Below, in pieces: positions 1 through 5,956 of a DNA stretch of 7,407 nt. The DNA comes from Bacteroidota bacterium (GTDB lineage: Bacteria > Bacteroidota > Bacteroidia > CAMBQF01): contig JAIXUZ010000019.1 of assembly GCA_027483285.1 (NCBI GenBank), positions 1 to 7,407 on the forward strand, written 5' to 3'. A program made the position numbers and the translations under genes. The first letter of the stretch is position 1. Each line of letters opens with the position of its first letter. The notes beneath the pieces are model-generated. The model ran no database searches. It was not told where the DNA came from and saw nothing but the letters and a program-made list of their open reading frames with translations.

Positions 1-1023
1 GCCGATATAGTTATTAGTCCTGCCAAGGGTAAAACGTTTATTGCCGACAGCCTTTTTGATAAAAAACTCCAGGGTTTGGGGTATGTTGAGCAAACATCGT
101 ACGCCTTAGAAGAAAGCGTGCTGCTGCGCTACGGCGAAAAACAAACTATTGCCACTATAAAAGGGGTAAGCCCAAATTACGCTAAGGTATCAGGTATTGA
201 TACGCTGGTGGTTGATGGAGATTATTACCTGGGGAATGATTCGCTGGCGGCATCGGTAGTAGGGTATGGGGTAGCTGTAAAACTGGGGGTAGCCATTAAC
301 GATATTATGACACCCATTAGCGTGTATTCGGCCAAACGGAATGCGAAGAATACGATTAATCCTGAAGATGCTTTTGCTACGCGAACGCTCTACGCATCGG
401 GGGTGTTTAGCGTGCAAAACCAGCCCGAGTACGACGATAAGTATGTTATAACCCCGCTGTGGTTTGCACAGGAACTGTTTCAGCGCGATGGGGCTATTAG
501 TTCCATAGAACTTAAACTAAAACCCGGCATTAGTGTAGAAAAGGCGCGTACCGATATTCAAAACCTTGTGGGGGCAGGGTACACGGTTAAAAACCGTTTC
601 CAAATACACGAGGTGTTGTATAAGGTTATTAATAGCGAGAAGTGGGCGCTGTTCCTCATCCTTTCGCTGATAATGCTGATAGCGATATTTAACATTATGG
701 GTTCGCTAACTATGCTGATAGTAGAAAAGAATAACGATGCAATGACCCTGAAAGCCCTTGGTGCCGATAGTGCCATGCTGCATAAAATATTTCGCAATGA
801 AGGGTTTTTGATTGTGTTTATAGGCACGCTGTCGGGCGTTTTAGCCGGGTTGGCCTTATGTTTTGCGCAGTTGCAATTTCAATGGATATTGATGGCAGGC
901 GAAGGCTCTATGCCTTACCCCATAGTAGTTAAACCGCTTGATGTGACGGGCATATTTATAATAGTAATGGCGGTAGGCAGTCTGGTGGGTTGGCTTACCA
1001 CCCGAAGGACAGTGCAGGCTTAA
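1..1023 (+). CDS. FtsX/LolC-LolE-type ABC transporter permease, 5' end missing
   Basis: The reading frame is open from base 1 to the TAA at 1021-1023 (340 residues visible), so the gene begins left of the window; the internal TTG at 76 is not a true start. The first ~210 residues look like the extracytoplasmic (MacB-type) domain that lies between TM1 and TM2 in this family. Three hydrophobic segments follow at about residues 215-241, 269-290 and 317-332, matching the C-terminal three helices of an FtsX domain. The loop after the first holds MTLKALGAD...KIFRNEGFLI, the usual coupling region that contacts the ATPase in LolC/LolE and related permeases. LolCDE extracts lipoproteins from the inner membrane for delivery to the outer membrane. 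The MTLKALGA region and the PYPIVVKPLD stretch before the last helix favour the LolC/E branch, but a MacB-like exporter permease is not excluded. No ATPase gene is in the window. The stop codon overlaps that of convergent murQ by 4 bases. Confidence 0.85.
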   Translation, partial: ADIVISPAKGKTFIADSLFDKKLQGLGYVEQTSYALEESVLLRYGEKQTIATIKGVSPNYAKVSGIDTLVVDGDYYLGNDSLAASVVGYGVAVKLGVAINDIMTPISVYSAKRNAKNTINPEDAFATRTLYASGVFSVQNQPEYDDKYVITPLWFAQELFQRDGAISSIELKLKPGISVEKARTDIQNLVGAGYTVKNRFQIHEVLYKVINSEKWALFLILSLIMLIAIFNIMGSLTMLIVEKNNDAMTLKALGADSAMLHKIFRNEGFLIVFIGTLSGVLAGLALCFAQLQFQWILMAGEGSMPYPIVVKPLDVTGIFIIVMAVGSLVGWLTTRRTVQA

Positions 1024-1826
1024 CCTTTAGCAGATTCCACCGCTTTGCGAACACTGCCGTGTGTTTTAAGCAATTCGGCTGCCTGGTCGTAGTCTATATT
1101 CAGGGCTTCCATAACCATACGGGTTCCACGGTCAATAAGCTTATTGTTAGATAGTTGCATATCAACCATGCGGTTGCCTTTTACACGGCCCAGCTTTATC
1201 ATTAGCGATGTTGAAAGCATGTTAAGTGCCAGTTTTTGTGCCGTGCCCGATTTCATGCGGGTGCTGCCGGTAACAAACTCGGGTCCTACCACAATCTCTA
1301 CGGGGAACTCCGCCGCTGCGGCCACGGGGCTACCCGTATTACATACTATACAGCCGGTACCAATACCCAACTCGCGGGCTTTGGTTAAGGCGCCCACCAC
1401 ATAAGGCGTAGAGCCCGATGCGGCAATACCAACAAGGAAGTCGTACTCGTTTATGTTGTGCTCAGTAAGGTCAATCCAGCCTTGTTCGGTACTGTCTTCG
1501 GCAAACTCCACAGCCTTGCGTATGGCGGCATCGCCACCGGCAATAAGGCCTATAACCAGTCCATGAGGCACACCAAAAGTAGGTGGGCATTCAGACGCAT
1601 CAACAATGCCTAAACGGCCACTTGTACCTGCCCCAATATAAAACAGGCGGCCACCGTTGCTAAGGCGTTCAAAGGCGGCATTAACAAGGGCCTCCAGTTG
1701 GGGCATGGCAGCCTCTACCGCAAGGGGTACAGTTTTGTCTTCGGTATTCATGTTGGTAAGCAACTCTTGGGTGCTCATCAACTCCAGGTTGTTGTAGCGC
1801 GACTCTGATTCTGTGGTCCTGATCAT
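1020..1826 (-). CDS. murQ: N-acetylmuramic acid 6-phosphate etherase (MurQ)
   Basis: MurQ cleaves the lactyl ether of MurNAc-6-phosphate, giving GlcNAc-6-phosphate and D-lactate, a cytoplasmic step in peptidoglycan recycling. The 268-residue product has a sugar-isomerase (SIS) fold: IGAGTSGRLGIVDASECPPT at residues 64-83, the second phosphosugar loop AASGSTPYV at 135-143, and the family signature GPEFVTGSTRMKSGTAQK at 181-198. Glu79 and Glu110 have the same 31-residue spacing as the catalytic pair I recall for E. coli MurQ (Glu83 and Glu114), and fall in the matching DASECPPT and AEDS contexts. It is about 30 residues shorter than the E. coli enzyme, at the C-terminal helical end. The ATG at 1826 gives the usual MIRTTESESRYNNLELMS opening. 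No ribosome binding site is visible. No murP-type PTS gene, MurNAc kinase or second recycling gene is adjacent. The stop overlaps that of the convergent permease gene within TTAA. Confidence 0.96.
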   Translation of the reverse strand: MIRTTESESRYNNLELMSTQELLTNMNTEDKTVPLAVEAAMPQLEALVNAAFERLSNGGRLFYIGAGTSGRLGIVDASECPPTFGVPHGLVIGLIAGGDAAIRKAVEFAEDSTEQGWIDLTEHNINEYDFLVGIAASGSTPYVVGALTKARELGIGTGCIVCNTGSPVAAAAEFPVEIVVGPEFVTGSTRMKSGTAQKLALNMLSTSLMIKLGRVKGNRMVDMQLSNNKLIDRGTRMVMEALNIDYDQAAELLKTHGSVRKAVESAKG

Positions 1827-1964
1827 ACCGTAAAATTAAGCCTGCATCGGCTTTAAGTATAAGTATGCCTGCTATATTTATAAACGGCTTTTTAAAACGG
1901 GCAATTGTTAAAATCTATGTTGAAAGCCATAATGAAACCCTTAATTATGATACCGTTACTTGGA

Positions 1965-1972
1965 TATTTTTG
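1965..1972 (+). promoter_or_regulatory. Possible Bacteroidota -7 promoter element for the thioesterase gene
   Basis: TATTTTTG at this site fits the Bacteroidota -7 consensus TAnnTTTG and lies 21 bases before the ATG at 1994, so a transcript would have a short leader. No TTG is seen at the expected -33 distance (the sequence there is TTAATTATG), so this rests on one element in an A/T-rich spacer. No matching element was found on the other strand for murQ. Confidence 0.35.
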
Positions 1973-1993
1973 TATGTAGGAATAGCAAAAACT

Positions 1994-2431
1994 ATGGAAA
2001 AGCAAGAAGATAATTTTAAGCATAAAACCCCGGTACAAATCCGTTTTGTTGATACCGATATGCTGGGCCACGTAAACAACTCTATATACCTGAGTTTTAT
2101 GGAGTATGCCCGTATCAATTATTTTCGTGCGGTGCTTGGTGCCAATGTTAATTGGAACTCGCGCGGTATCATTGTAGCCAAGGCTGTTATTGATTATAAA
2201 ATCCCCATTTTCTTCCGCGATAACCTTATCGTAAAAACCCGTGTATCTAGGCTTGGCAAAAAAAGCTTTGATATGGAATACCAGCTTATCCACATCACCC
2301 CTGAAAAAAAGGAAGTGATTAAAGCTACCGGTGTCACCGTTATGGTTTGCTACAATTACGAGGAGAACAAGACTATTGAAATTCCAGCTGAGTGGCGCGA
2401 AAAAATCGCTAAGCTGGAGGGCTTGGATTAG
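1994..2431 (+). CDS. Acyl-CoA thioesterase, hotdog fold (4HBT/YbgC-like)
   Basis: A 145-residue single hotdog domain of the 4-hydroxybenzoyl-CoA thioesterase/YbgC/FadM type, which hydrolyses acyl-CoA or acyl-ACP thioesters in the cytoplasm as a multimer. The diagnostic stretch is IRFVDTDMLGHVNNSIYLSF at residues 16-35, with Asp20 and Asp22, the Gly25-His26-Val27-Asn28-Asn29 turn, and Glu37 in MEYAR on the central helix. The alternating beta pattern then runs through VAKAVIDYKIPIFFRD and on to ATGVTVMVCYN. The frame stays open upstream to an ATG at 1865, but residues encoded before 1994 do not resemble the family and would cover the promoter-like site, so the ATG at 1994 (preceded by A-rich GCAAAAACT) is chosen. 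The substrate cannot be told from sequence. Its TAG overlaps the TAA of the convergent dedA-type gene by 4 bases. Confidence 0.9.
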   Translation: MEKQEDNFKHKTPVQIRFVDTDMLGHVNNSIYLSFMEYARINYFRAVLGANVNWNSRGIIVAKAVIDYKIPIFFRDNLIVKTRVSRLGKKSFDMEYQLIHITPEKKEVIKATGVTVMVCYNYEENKTIEIPAEWREKIAKLEGLD

Positions 2432-3081
2432 TCTTTCGCTTTCTTTCTACTATCTAACCAGCTTTTTAGTATTTGGTACACCATCGGCAATACCGATACC
2501 ATTACTATACCAATGGCAATCAGGTCGATGTTCTCTTTTACCCATGTAATGTTGCCAAGCAGGTATCCTGCAACAGTAATGCTGGTAATCCATATAATGC
2601 CGCCCAGTATATCGTAGGGTAAAAAGCGGCGGTATTTCATTTCTCCTACACCGGCTACAAAAGGAGCTATAGTGCGTACTATAGGAACAAAGCGGGCAAC
2701 GATAATAGTGCGGGTGCCATATTTATCATAAAAGGCATGGGTTTTATCCAGCCATTCTTTCTTAACAATGGGCTTGCCTTTAAACTTCCAGCCAACAACC
2801 TTGTGCCCAAAATATTTGCCTATAAAGTAGTTCGTGTTATCGCCCACTACAGCGGCAATAATCAGTAGTATTATTAGTACCGGCAGGTTTAATCCGCCAC
2901 CGGCAGCTACTACTCCTGCGCAAAACAATAGCGAGTCACCCGGTAAAAATGGCCAGATAACCAATCCTGTTTCAATAAATATAATGGCAAATAATATGGC
3001 ATATACCCAGTAGTCGTAAGTGGCTATTAGTTCCCAAATTTTAACATCTATATTCTTAAAGTAATCTAAATATTCGTGCAT
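2428..3081 (-). CDS. DedA-family integral membrane protein (VTT/SNARE-associated domain)
   Basis: The 217-residue product has the DedA hallmarks: FIETGLVIWPFLPGDSLLF at residues 35-53, the GDNTNYFIGKYFG segment at 80-92, and ARFVPIVRTIAPFVAG at 129-144. Glu37, Asp49, Arg130 and Arg136 correspond to the acidic and arginine residues I recall as essential in E. coli YqjA (E39, D51, R130, R136). Hydrophobic stretches lie near 25-45, 50-80 (likely partly re-entrant), 157-177 and 185-205, with a basic C-terminal tail (SRKKAKD). DedA proteins act in the inner membrane; some recycle undecaprenyl phosphate or flip phospholipids, others affect proton-dependent drug and pH tolerance, and which applies here cannot be read from sequence. 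The ATG at 3081 is the only usable start: an in-frame TGA lies about 40 bases upstream with no ATG, GTG or TTG between. A terminator-like hairpin ends 10 bases before the start. Confidence 0.93.
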   Translation of the reverse strand: MHEYLDYFKNIDVKIWELIATYDYWVYAILFAIIFIETGLVIWPFLPGDSLLFCAGVVAAGGGLNLPVLIILLIIAAVVGDNTNYFIGKYFGHKVVGWKFKGKPIVKKEWLDKTHAFYDKYGTRTIIVARFVPIVRTIAPFVAGVGEMKYRRFLPYDILGGIIWITSITVAGYLLGNITWVKENIDLIAIGIVMVSVLPMVYQILKSWLDSRKKAKD

Positions 3082-3091
3082 GCTATTCGTT

Positions 3092-3114
3092 AAAAAAGCC
3101 CCTTGCAGGGCTTT
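3092..3114 (-). terminator. Intrinsic terminator after the rhodanese gene, just upstream of the dedA-type start
   Basis: On the minus strand AAAGCCC and GGGCTTT form a 7-bp stem around a short TGCAAG loop, and the stem runs directly into a six-T tract (3097-3092). The hairpin lies 44 bases beyond the rhodanese stop, so it most simply ends the TPR-comA-rhodanese transcript. The plus strand has no T-run directly after the stem, so it looks one-directional. Its T-run stops only 10 bases before the dedA-type ATG at 3081, so it could also act as an attenuator in that gene's leader. Confidence 0.75.
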
Positions 3115-3158
3115 GATTTGTCATTTCTTTTAAATAATCCGAAACCAACGTTGAGAAG

Positions 3159-3476
3159 TTAGGCTACAGTAATTGTTGGGTCAATCTCTTTGCTCCAGGC
3201 CATGATACCACCTTTAAGATTGTATAGGTTTGTAAACCCATATTGCCTCTCCAACGCGTCAACAATAGCTCCGCTACGGCCACCACTGCGGCAATGTATT
3301 ATCACCGGAACATCACGTGATATATTATCAATATTGGCAACTACAAGGCCCATAGGTATATGTTCGCCACCAATAGCAGCTGCATCAACTTCAGCCTGCT
3401 CGCGCACATCAATCAACTGGTGTGGCTCATTGTTATCGCGCATGGTTTTTAGTTCCGCTACGGTTACTTCTTTCAT
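3159..3476 (-). CDS. Single-domain rhodanese-like sulfurtransferase
   Basis: A 105-residue, single-domain cytoplasmic rhodanese with no signal peptide. Residues 21-27 (LIDVREQ) give the usual first motif, and IIHCRSGGRSGAIV at 59-72 holds the active-site loop. Cys62 would carry the persulfide and the CRSGGRS loop has the length of thiosulfate-type enzymes rather than the longer Cdc25-type loop. The closing GYTN..L.GG..AW family motif appears as YGFTNLYNLKGGIMAWSKEI at 79-98. The usual GHIPGA segment is altered to GGEHIPMG at 37-43, a modest departure. Such proteins move sulfane sulfur between thiosulfate, persulfides and acceptor proteins. The gene lies 11 bases after the ComA-like gene on the same strand, so shared transcription is likely; a role in supplying or removing sulfur for that enzyme is inference. 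Confidence 0.93.
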   Translation of the reverse strand: MKEVTVAELKTMRDNNEPHQLIDVREQAEVDAAAIGGEHIPMGLVVANIDNISRDVPVIIHCRSGGRSGAIVDALERQYGFTNLYNLKGGIMAWSKEIDPTITVA

Positions 3477-3487
3477 ATCAAACAGTA

Positions 3488-4321
3488 TTATACTTTTTCT
3501 TTTGATTTTTTTGTGGATTTTTCCTCTACCGACTCTGCCGTTATCTTTAGTTTTTTAAGATTGTCTGGCAAATAGCTGAAGAAGGTATCGCCACGCAATC
3601 CTAAACGCAATGTCTCTAACGGAATAACCTCTTCGGGCGATATGTTGCCAAGGTTAACTTCTGCACCCAGTAGTTTAATAAACCATGCTTGCTGGGCTTT
3701 AATTGGGGCTTCCCAAATAATATTTTCTGCCTTAACTTTGTCTATAATTTTATTTACCAGTTGAACGTGGGCATTACCATTAGGACGGTAAATACCTACA
3801 TTGCCGCTTTCGCGGGCTTCTGCAATCACTTTCCACGATCCCGCTTGCAGCTCCGTCTGCATCATGCTAATCCACATTTTCGGCGCAATAAGTATACCAG
3901 CTTCTTTAGAACCTACTTCACTAACTACAGTAAAGTCTTTAGATAGACGGTGGATGTAATCGCACTTAATATCGTGTGGTAATATAATAGAGCCATCTGA
4001 CACCTCAGCTGTGTCCAGTTTAAGGTCGGTAATTAGTTTACGGTATTCGTCAAATTTTTTGCGCACTACAAAGGCTTCAAACAAAGTGCCACCTAAGTAA
4101 ACCTTAAAGCCTGCATCTTTATATAGGGCAATCTTATCTTTTACCCTTGGGGTAACCATAGATGTGCCAAAGCCTAACTTTACAATATCAACCAAATCGC
4201 CCGACACACTAATCATATCTTCTGCCTGGCGAAGGCTAAGACCCTTATCCATTACCATGGTAAGGCCTTGTTTACGAGGACGTTTGCTGCGTACGGGTAC
4301 AAAGTCTAATTTATCTAACAT
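3488..4321 (-). CDS. Phosphosulfolactate synthase family protein (ComA-like)
   Basis: The family joins sulfite to phosphoenolpyruvate to give (R)-phosphosulfolactate: the first step of coenzyme M synthesis in methanogens, and also found in Bacillus (YitD) for sulfolactate. The 277-residue product carries the family landmarks in order: GLTMVMDKGL (19-28), VKLGFGTS (47-54), YLGGTLFEAF (75-84), AEVSDGS (105-111), VSEVGSKE (133-140, the bacterial form), ARESG (169-173), EAPIKAQQ (204-211), VNLGNI (222-227) and ETLRLGLRGDTF (236-247). These line a TIM barrel in known structures. A lysine/glutamate-rich tail (residues 255-277) extends past the barrel and is probably disordered. The start ATG sits 3 bases after the TPR stop, suggesting translational coupling, and the rhodanese follows after 11 bases. 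Family membership is secure. The product's fate in this organism is not, because no later pathway gene is in the window. Confidence 0.9.
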   Translation of the reverse strand: MLDKLDFVPVRSKRPRKQGLTMVMDKGLSLRQAEDMISVSGDLVDIVKLGFGTSMVTPRVKDKIALYKDAGFKVYLGGTLFEAFVVRKKFDEYRKLITDLKLDTAEVSDGSIILPHDIKCDYIHRLSKDFTVVSEVGSKEAGILIAPKMWISMMQTELQAGSWKVIAEARESGNVGIYRPNGNAHVQLVNKIIDKVKAENIIWEAPIKAQQAWFIKLLGAEVNLGNISPEEVIPLETLRLGLRGDTFFSYLPDNLKKLKITAESVEEKSTKKSKEKV

Positions 4322-4324
4322 AAC

Positions 4325-5728
4325 TTACTGTTTGTATACTTCAAGTATTTCTAACAATGCCTGATTATTTTGCAGCGAAGGTACGATTTCAAACGCTTCA
4401 ATGTACTTTTCGTAGTCGTTTGATAGGGCTTCTTCAAACACCTGCATCCCCTGTTTCTCGCTACCGGCCTCAATAAGCAGCGCAGCCAGCTTAAAATAAA
4501 TTGTTGTATTGTGGGGTTGCACTTTTATCCCTTCAAGGCAGCTTTCTATAGCTTCCTCCAGTTTTTCGTTCCTAAATAATATAGTTACATAGTCGCCCCA
4601 AATATCTTCATTATCAGGCTCAAGCTCAGTTACAAGGCGGTACGCTTTTTCTCCTTCTTCAAAAAAATCGTTTTTAAGGTATAGGTCTCCAAGTATGTAC
4701 CAGTATTCGGAATTTTCAGGGTCAATTGCCACAGCTTTTTGCAGGTGGTGCACAGCTTCAGTATTCCGGTTAAGCCCGTCTAAAACCACACCCATTCCAC
4801 ACCAGGCCTCAGCCAGTGCCGGGTCAGCTTTTATGGCTTTATGAAAGTATTTTAAAGCCCTGTCGGTATCGTTAAGGTTCTCATAGCACTCTGCTATATA
4901 TTGAAACGATATTGGGTCGGGCTCTTCGTATTTAAAGGTTTCCTGGTAGGTTTCTATCGCTTCGTTAAAGCGCTCCAGGTTTGCAAGGGCATTAGCCTTA
5001 TTAAAGTATGCCGATGAAAATTCTTCATTAATCAATATGGCATAATCGTATGCCTGTATGGCAGTTTCGTATTTTTCTTGCTTGCTGTAAAACAGCCCAA
5101 GGTTGTACCATGCCGCGGCAGAGTAAGGTTTATCATCTGTCAGTTTGGTATAATACTCAACCCCTGCCTGAAATTGTTCTGTTAAATCAAAGCAAAAGGC
5201 TATTTCATACATCGCCGCCTCGTTATCCGGGTTTAGGCTTACCGCTTTCTTAAGGTGTTCTACGGCTTTATCGTACCGCCCCAGGTTTTCATACTCAAAG
5301 GCTATATATAAATGTACCTCATCGGCATCATCGCCTGCGCGGTCTATGGCTTTGTTATAATAAACAATAGCTTCGCCAGTCCTGTCCATTTGGCTTAGTA
5401 TGCTGCCTTTTGTCAGGTACACCTCATAATTGTCAGGCTCTATAGCTTCCAGGGTGTTAATTAATTCCAGTGCCTGTATGTTTTTGCCTGTGGCTGCAAA
5501 TAGCTGCGCTTTGCGCATTTGCAGTATTGATGTGTATGGATGTTGCTCTTCAGCAACCAATATGGTGTCTAACGCTTCGTAGGGTTTATTCTGGCGGATA
5601 TAATATTCTACAATGCTTTCAAAACTTTCTACATCGTAATAAGGCACCCGCCCTTCTTTCATCTTCTGTTCAAAGTCTTTAATGCGCTCCGCATCAAATT
5701 CTTCAGGTTGTTCATATTCTTCGCCCAT
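4325..5728 (-). CDS. Tetratricopeptide repeat (TPR) protein, cytoplasmic
   Basis: The 467-residue acidic protein is almost entirely TPR. About twelve 34-residue units run from residue ~36 to ~443, with clear consensus in the middle, for example AAAWYNLGLFYSKQEKYETA (204-223), AEAWCGMGVVLDGLNRNTEA (306-325) and SEYWYILGDLYLKNDFFEEG (340-359), many closed by an aP(D/E)N-type turn. No signal peptide, membrane segment, lipobox or fused catalytic domain is visible, so it is a soluble scaffold or partner-binding protein. The N-terminal ~30 residues are acidic and charged and lie outside the repeats; the last ~25 look like a capping helix. The ATG at 5728 (MGEEYEQPEE) is the first in frame, with no clear ribosome binding site. 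It is the first gene of the leftward cluster with the ComA-like and rhodanese genes. Its partner is unknown, and linkage to the sulfonate enzyme is only by position. Confidence 0.92.
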   Translation of the reverse strand: MGEEYEQPEEFDAERIKDFEQKMKEGRVPYYDVESFESIVEYYIRQNKPYEALDTILVAEEQHPYTSILQMRKAQLFAATGKNIQALELINTLEAIEPDNYEVYLTKGSILSQMDRTGEAIVYYNKAIDRAGDDADEVHLYIAFEYENLGRYDKAVEHLKKAVSLNPDNEAAMYEIAFCFDLTEQFQAGVEYYTKLTDDKPYSAAAWYNLGLFYSKQEKYETAIQAYDYAILINEEFSSAYFNKANALANLERFNEAIETYQETFKYEEPDPISFQYIAECYENLNDTDRALKYFHKAIKADPALAEAWCGMGVVLDGLNRNTEAVHHLQKAVAIDPENSEYWYILGDLYLKNDFFEEGEKAYRLVTELEPDNEDIWGDYVTILFRNEKLEEAIESCLEGIKVQPHNTTIYFKLAALLIEAGSEKQGMQVFEEALSNDYEKYIEAFEIVPSLQNNQALLEILEVYKQ

Positions 5729-5731
5729 TAC

Positions 5732-5747
5732 AGAACTTATTGGTTCT
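5732..5747 (-). promoter_or_regulatory. Small hairpin directly before the TPR start codon
   Basis: AGAAC and GTTCT form a 5-bp stem with a 6-base loop, 3 bases upstream of the TPR gene's ATG. If it folds in the mRNA it would sit where the ribosome binds. The stem is short enough to be chance, so this is a weak call. Confidence 0.25.
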
Positions 5748-5762
5748 TACAAATTTTGTCAA

Positions 5763-5785
5763 ACCACTTGGTTTTCGCAAGTGGT
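5763..5785 (-). repeat. Inverted repeat in the TPR gene leader
   Basis: ACCACTTG and CAAGTGGT make a perfect 8-bp stem around a 7-base loop. On the minus strand it is followed by TTTGACAAAATTTG rather than a clean T-run, so it does not look like a terminator. It lies 35 bases upstream of the TPR ATG and may be a leader stem-loop or a protein-binding site. Confidence 0.5.
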
Positions 5786-5803
5786 AGTTATCAACGCGCA
5801 TCA

Positions 5804-5817
5804 TTGTTTATAAACAA
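5804..5817. repeat. 14-bp perfect palindrome upstream of the TPR cluster, possible operator
   Basis: TTGTTTATAAACAA reads the same on both strands and lies about 76 bases upstream of the TPR start codon, in the only spacer from which the TPR-comA-rhodanese cluster could be transcribed. Perfect symmetry without a loop is typical of a dimeric regulator site. No TAnnTTTG promoter element was found nearby to support it, and A/T-rich palindromes of this length do occur by chance. Confidence 0.4.
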
Positions 5818-5853
5818 CAACAATAATTAAGCCTAATGTGTTCTAACCAGTGT

Positions 5854-5884
5854 AAAAACAAAAAAGCCCGACAAAATGTCGGGC
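5854..5884 (-). terminator. Intrinsic terminator of the T9SS-secreted protein gene
   Basis: GCCCGACA and TGTCGGGC form a perfect 8-bp G/C-rich stem with an AAA (minus strand TTT) loop, followed on the minus strand by TTTTTTGTTTTT. It lies 72 bases beyond the stop of the minus-strand gene at 5957. It separates that gene from the TPR cluster downstream on the same strand, so the two are independent transcription units. The 72 bases between stop and hairpin are A/T-rich and hold nothing else recognisable. Confidence 0.88.
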
Positions 5885-5956
5885 CCTTCTTATTATAGTT
5901 CTATTGGTAGATACTTAATCTTTAATCTTTTGGTTTTTAGCTTTTAACTTTCAAGA

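Noticed and set aside
76..78. TTG as start of the ABC permease
   Set aside because: The frame is open and protein-like back to base 1, so the gene is truncated by the window rather than starting here.
1855..1866. Tandem AAGTAT AAGTAT in the murQ/thioesterase spacer
   Set aside because: Two copies of a 6-base A/T-rich unit are expected by chance in such a spacer; no wider symmetry or promoter match supports a function.
1865..1993. Upstream in-frame ATG extending the thioesterase by 43 residues
   Set aside because: The extra residues show no family similarity and would run through the promoter-like region; the hotdog domain starts cleanly after the ATG at 1994.
1892..2293. Minus-strand open frame of 133 codons across the thioesterase
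   Set aside because: It is antisense to the hotdog-fold gene, with no recognisable motif and a composition typical of a shadow frame.
3190..3558. Plus-strand open frame of 122 codons over the rhodanese and comA ends
   Set aside because: It is a shadow of two confidently identified minus-strand genes and spans their junction.
4325..5728. Repetition in the TPR gene as a possible DNA repeat array
   Set aside because: The periodicity is at protein level (34 residues, divergent units); I see no repeated DNA units that would indicate an array or recent duplication.
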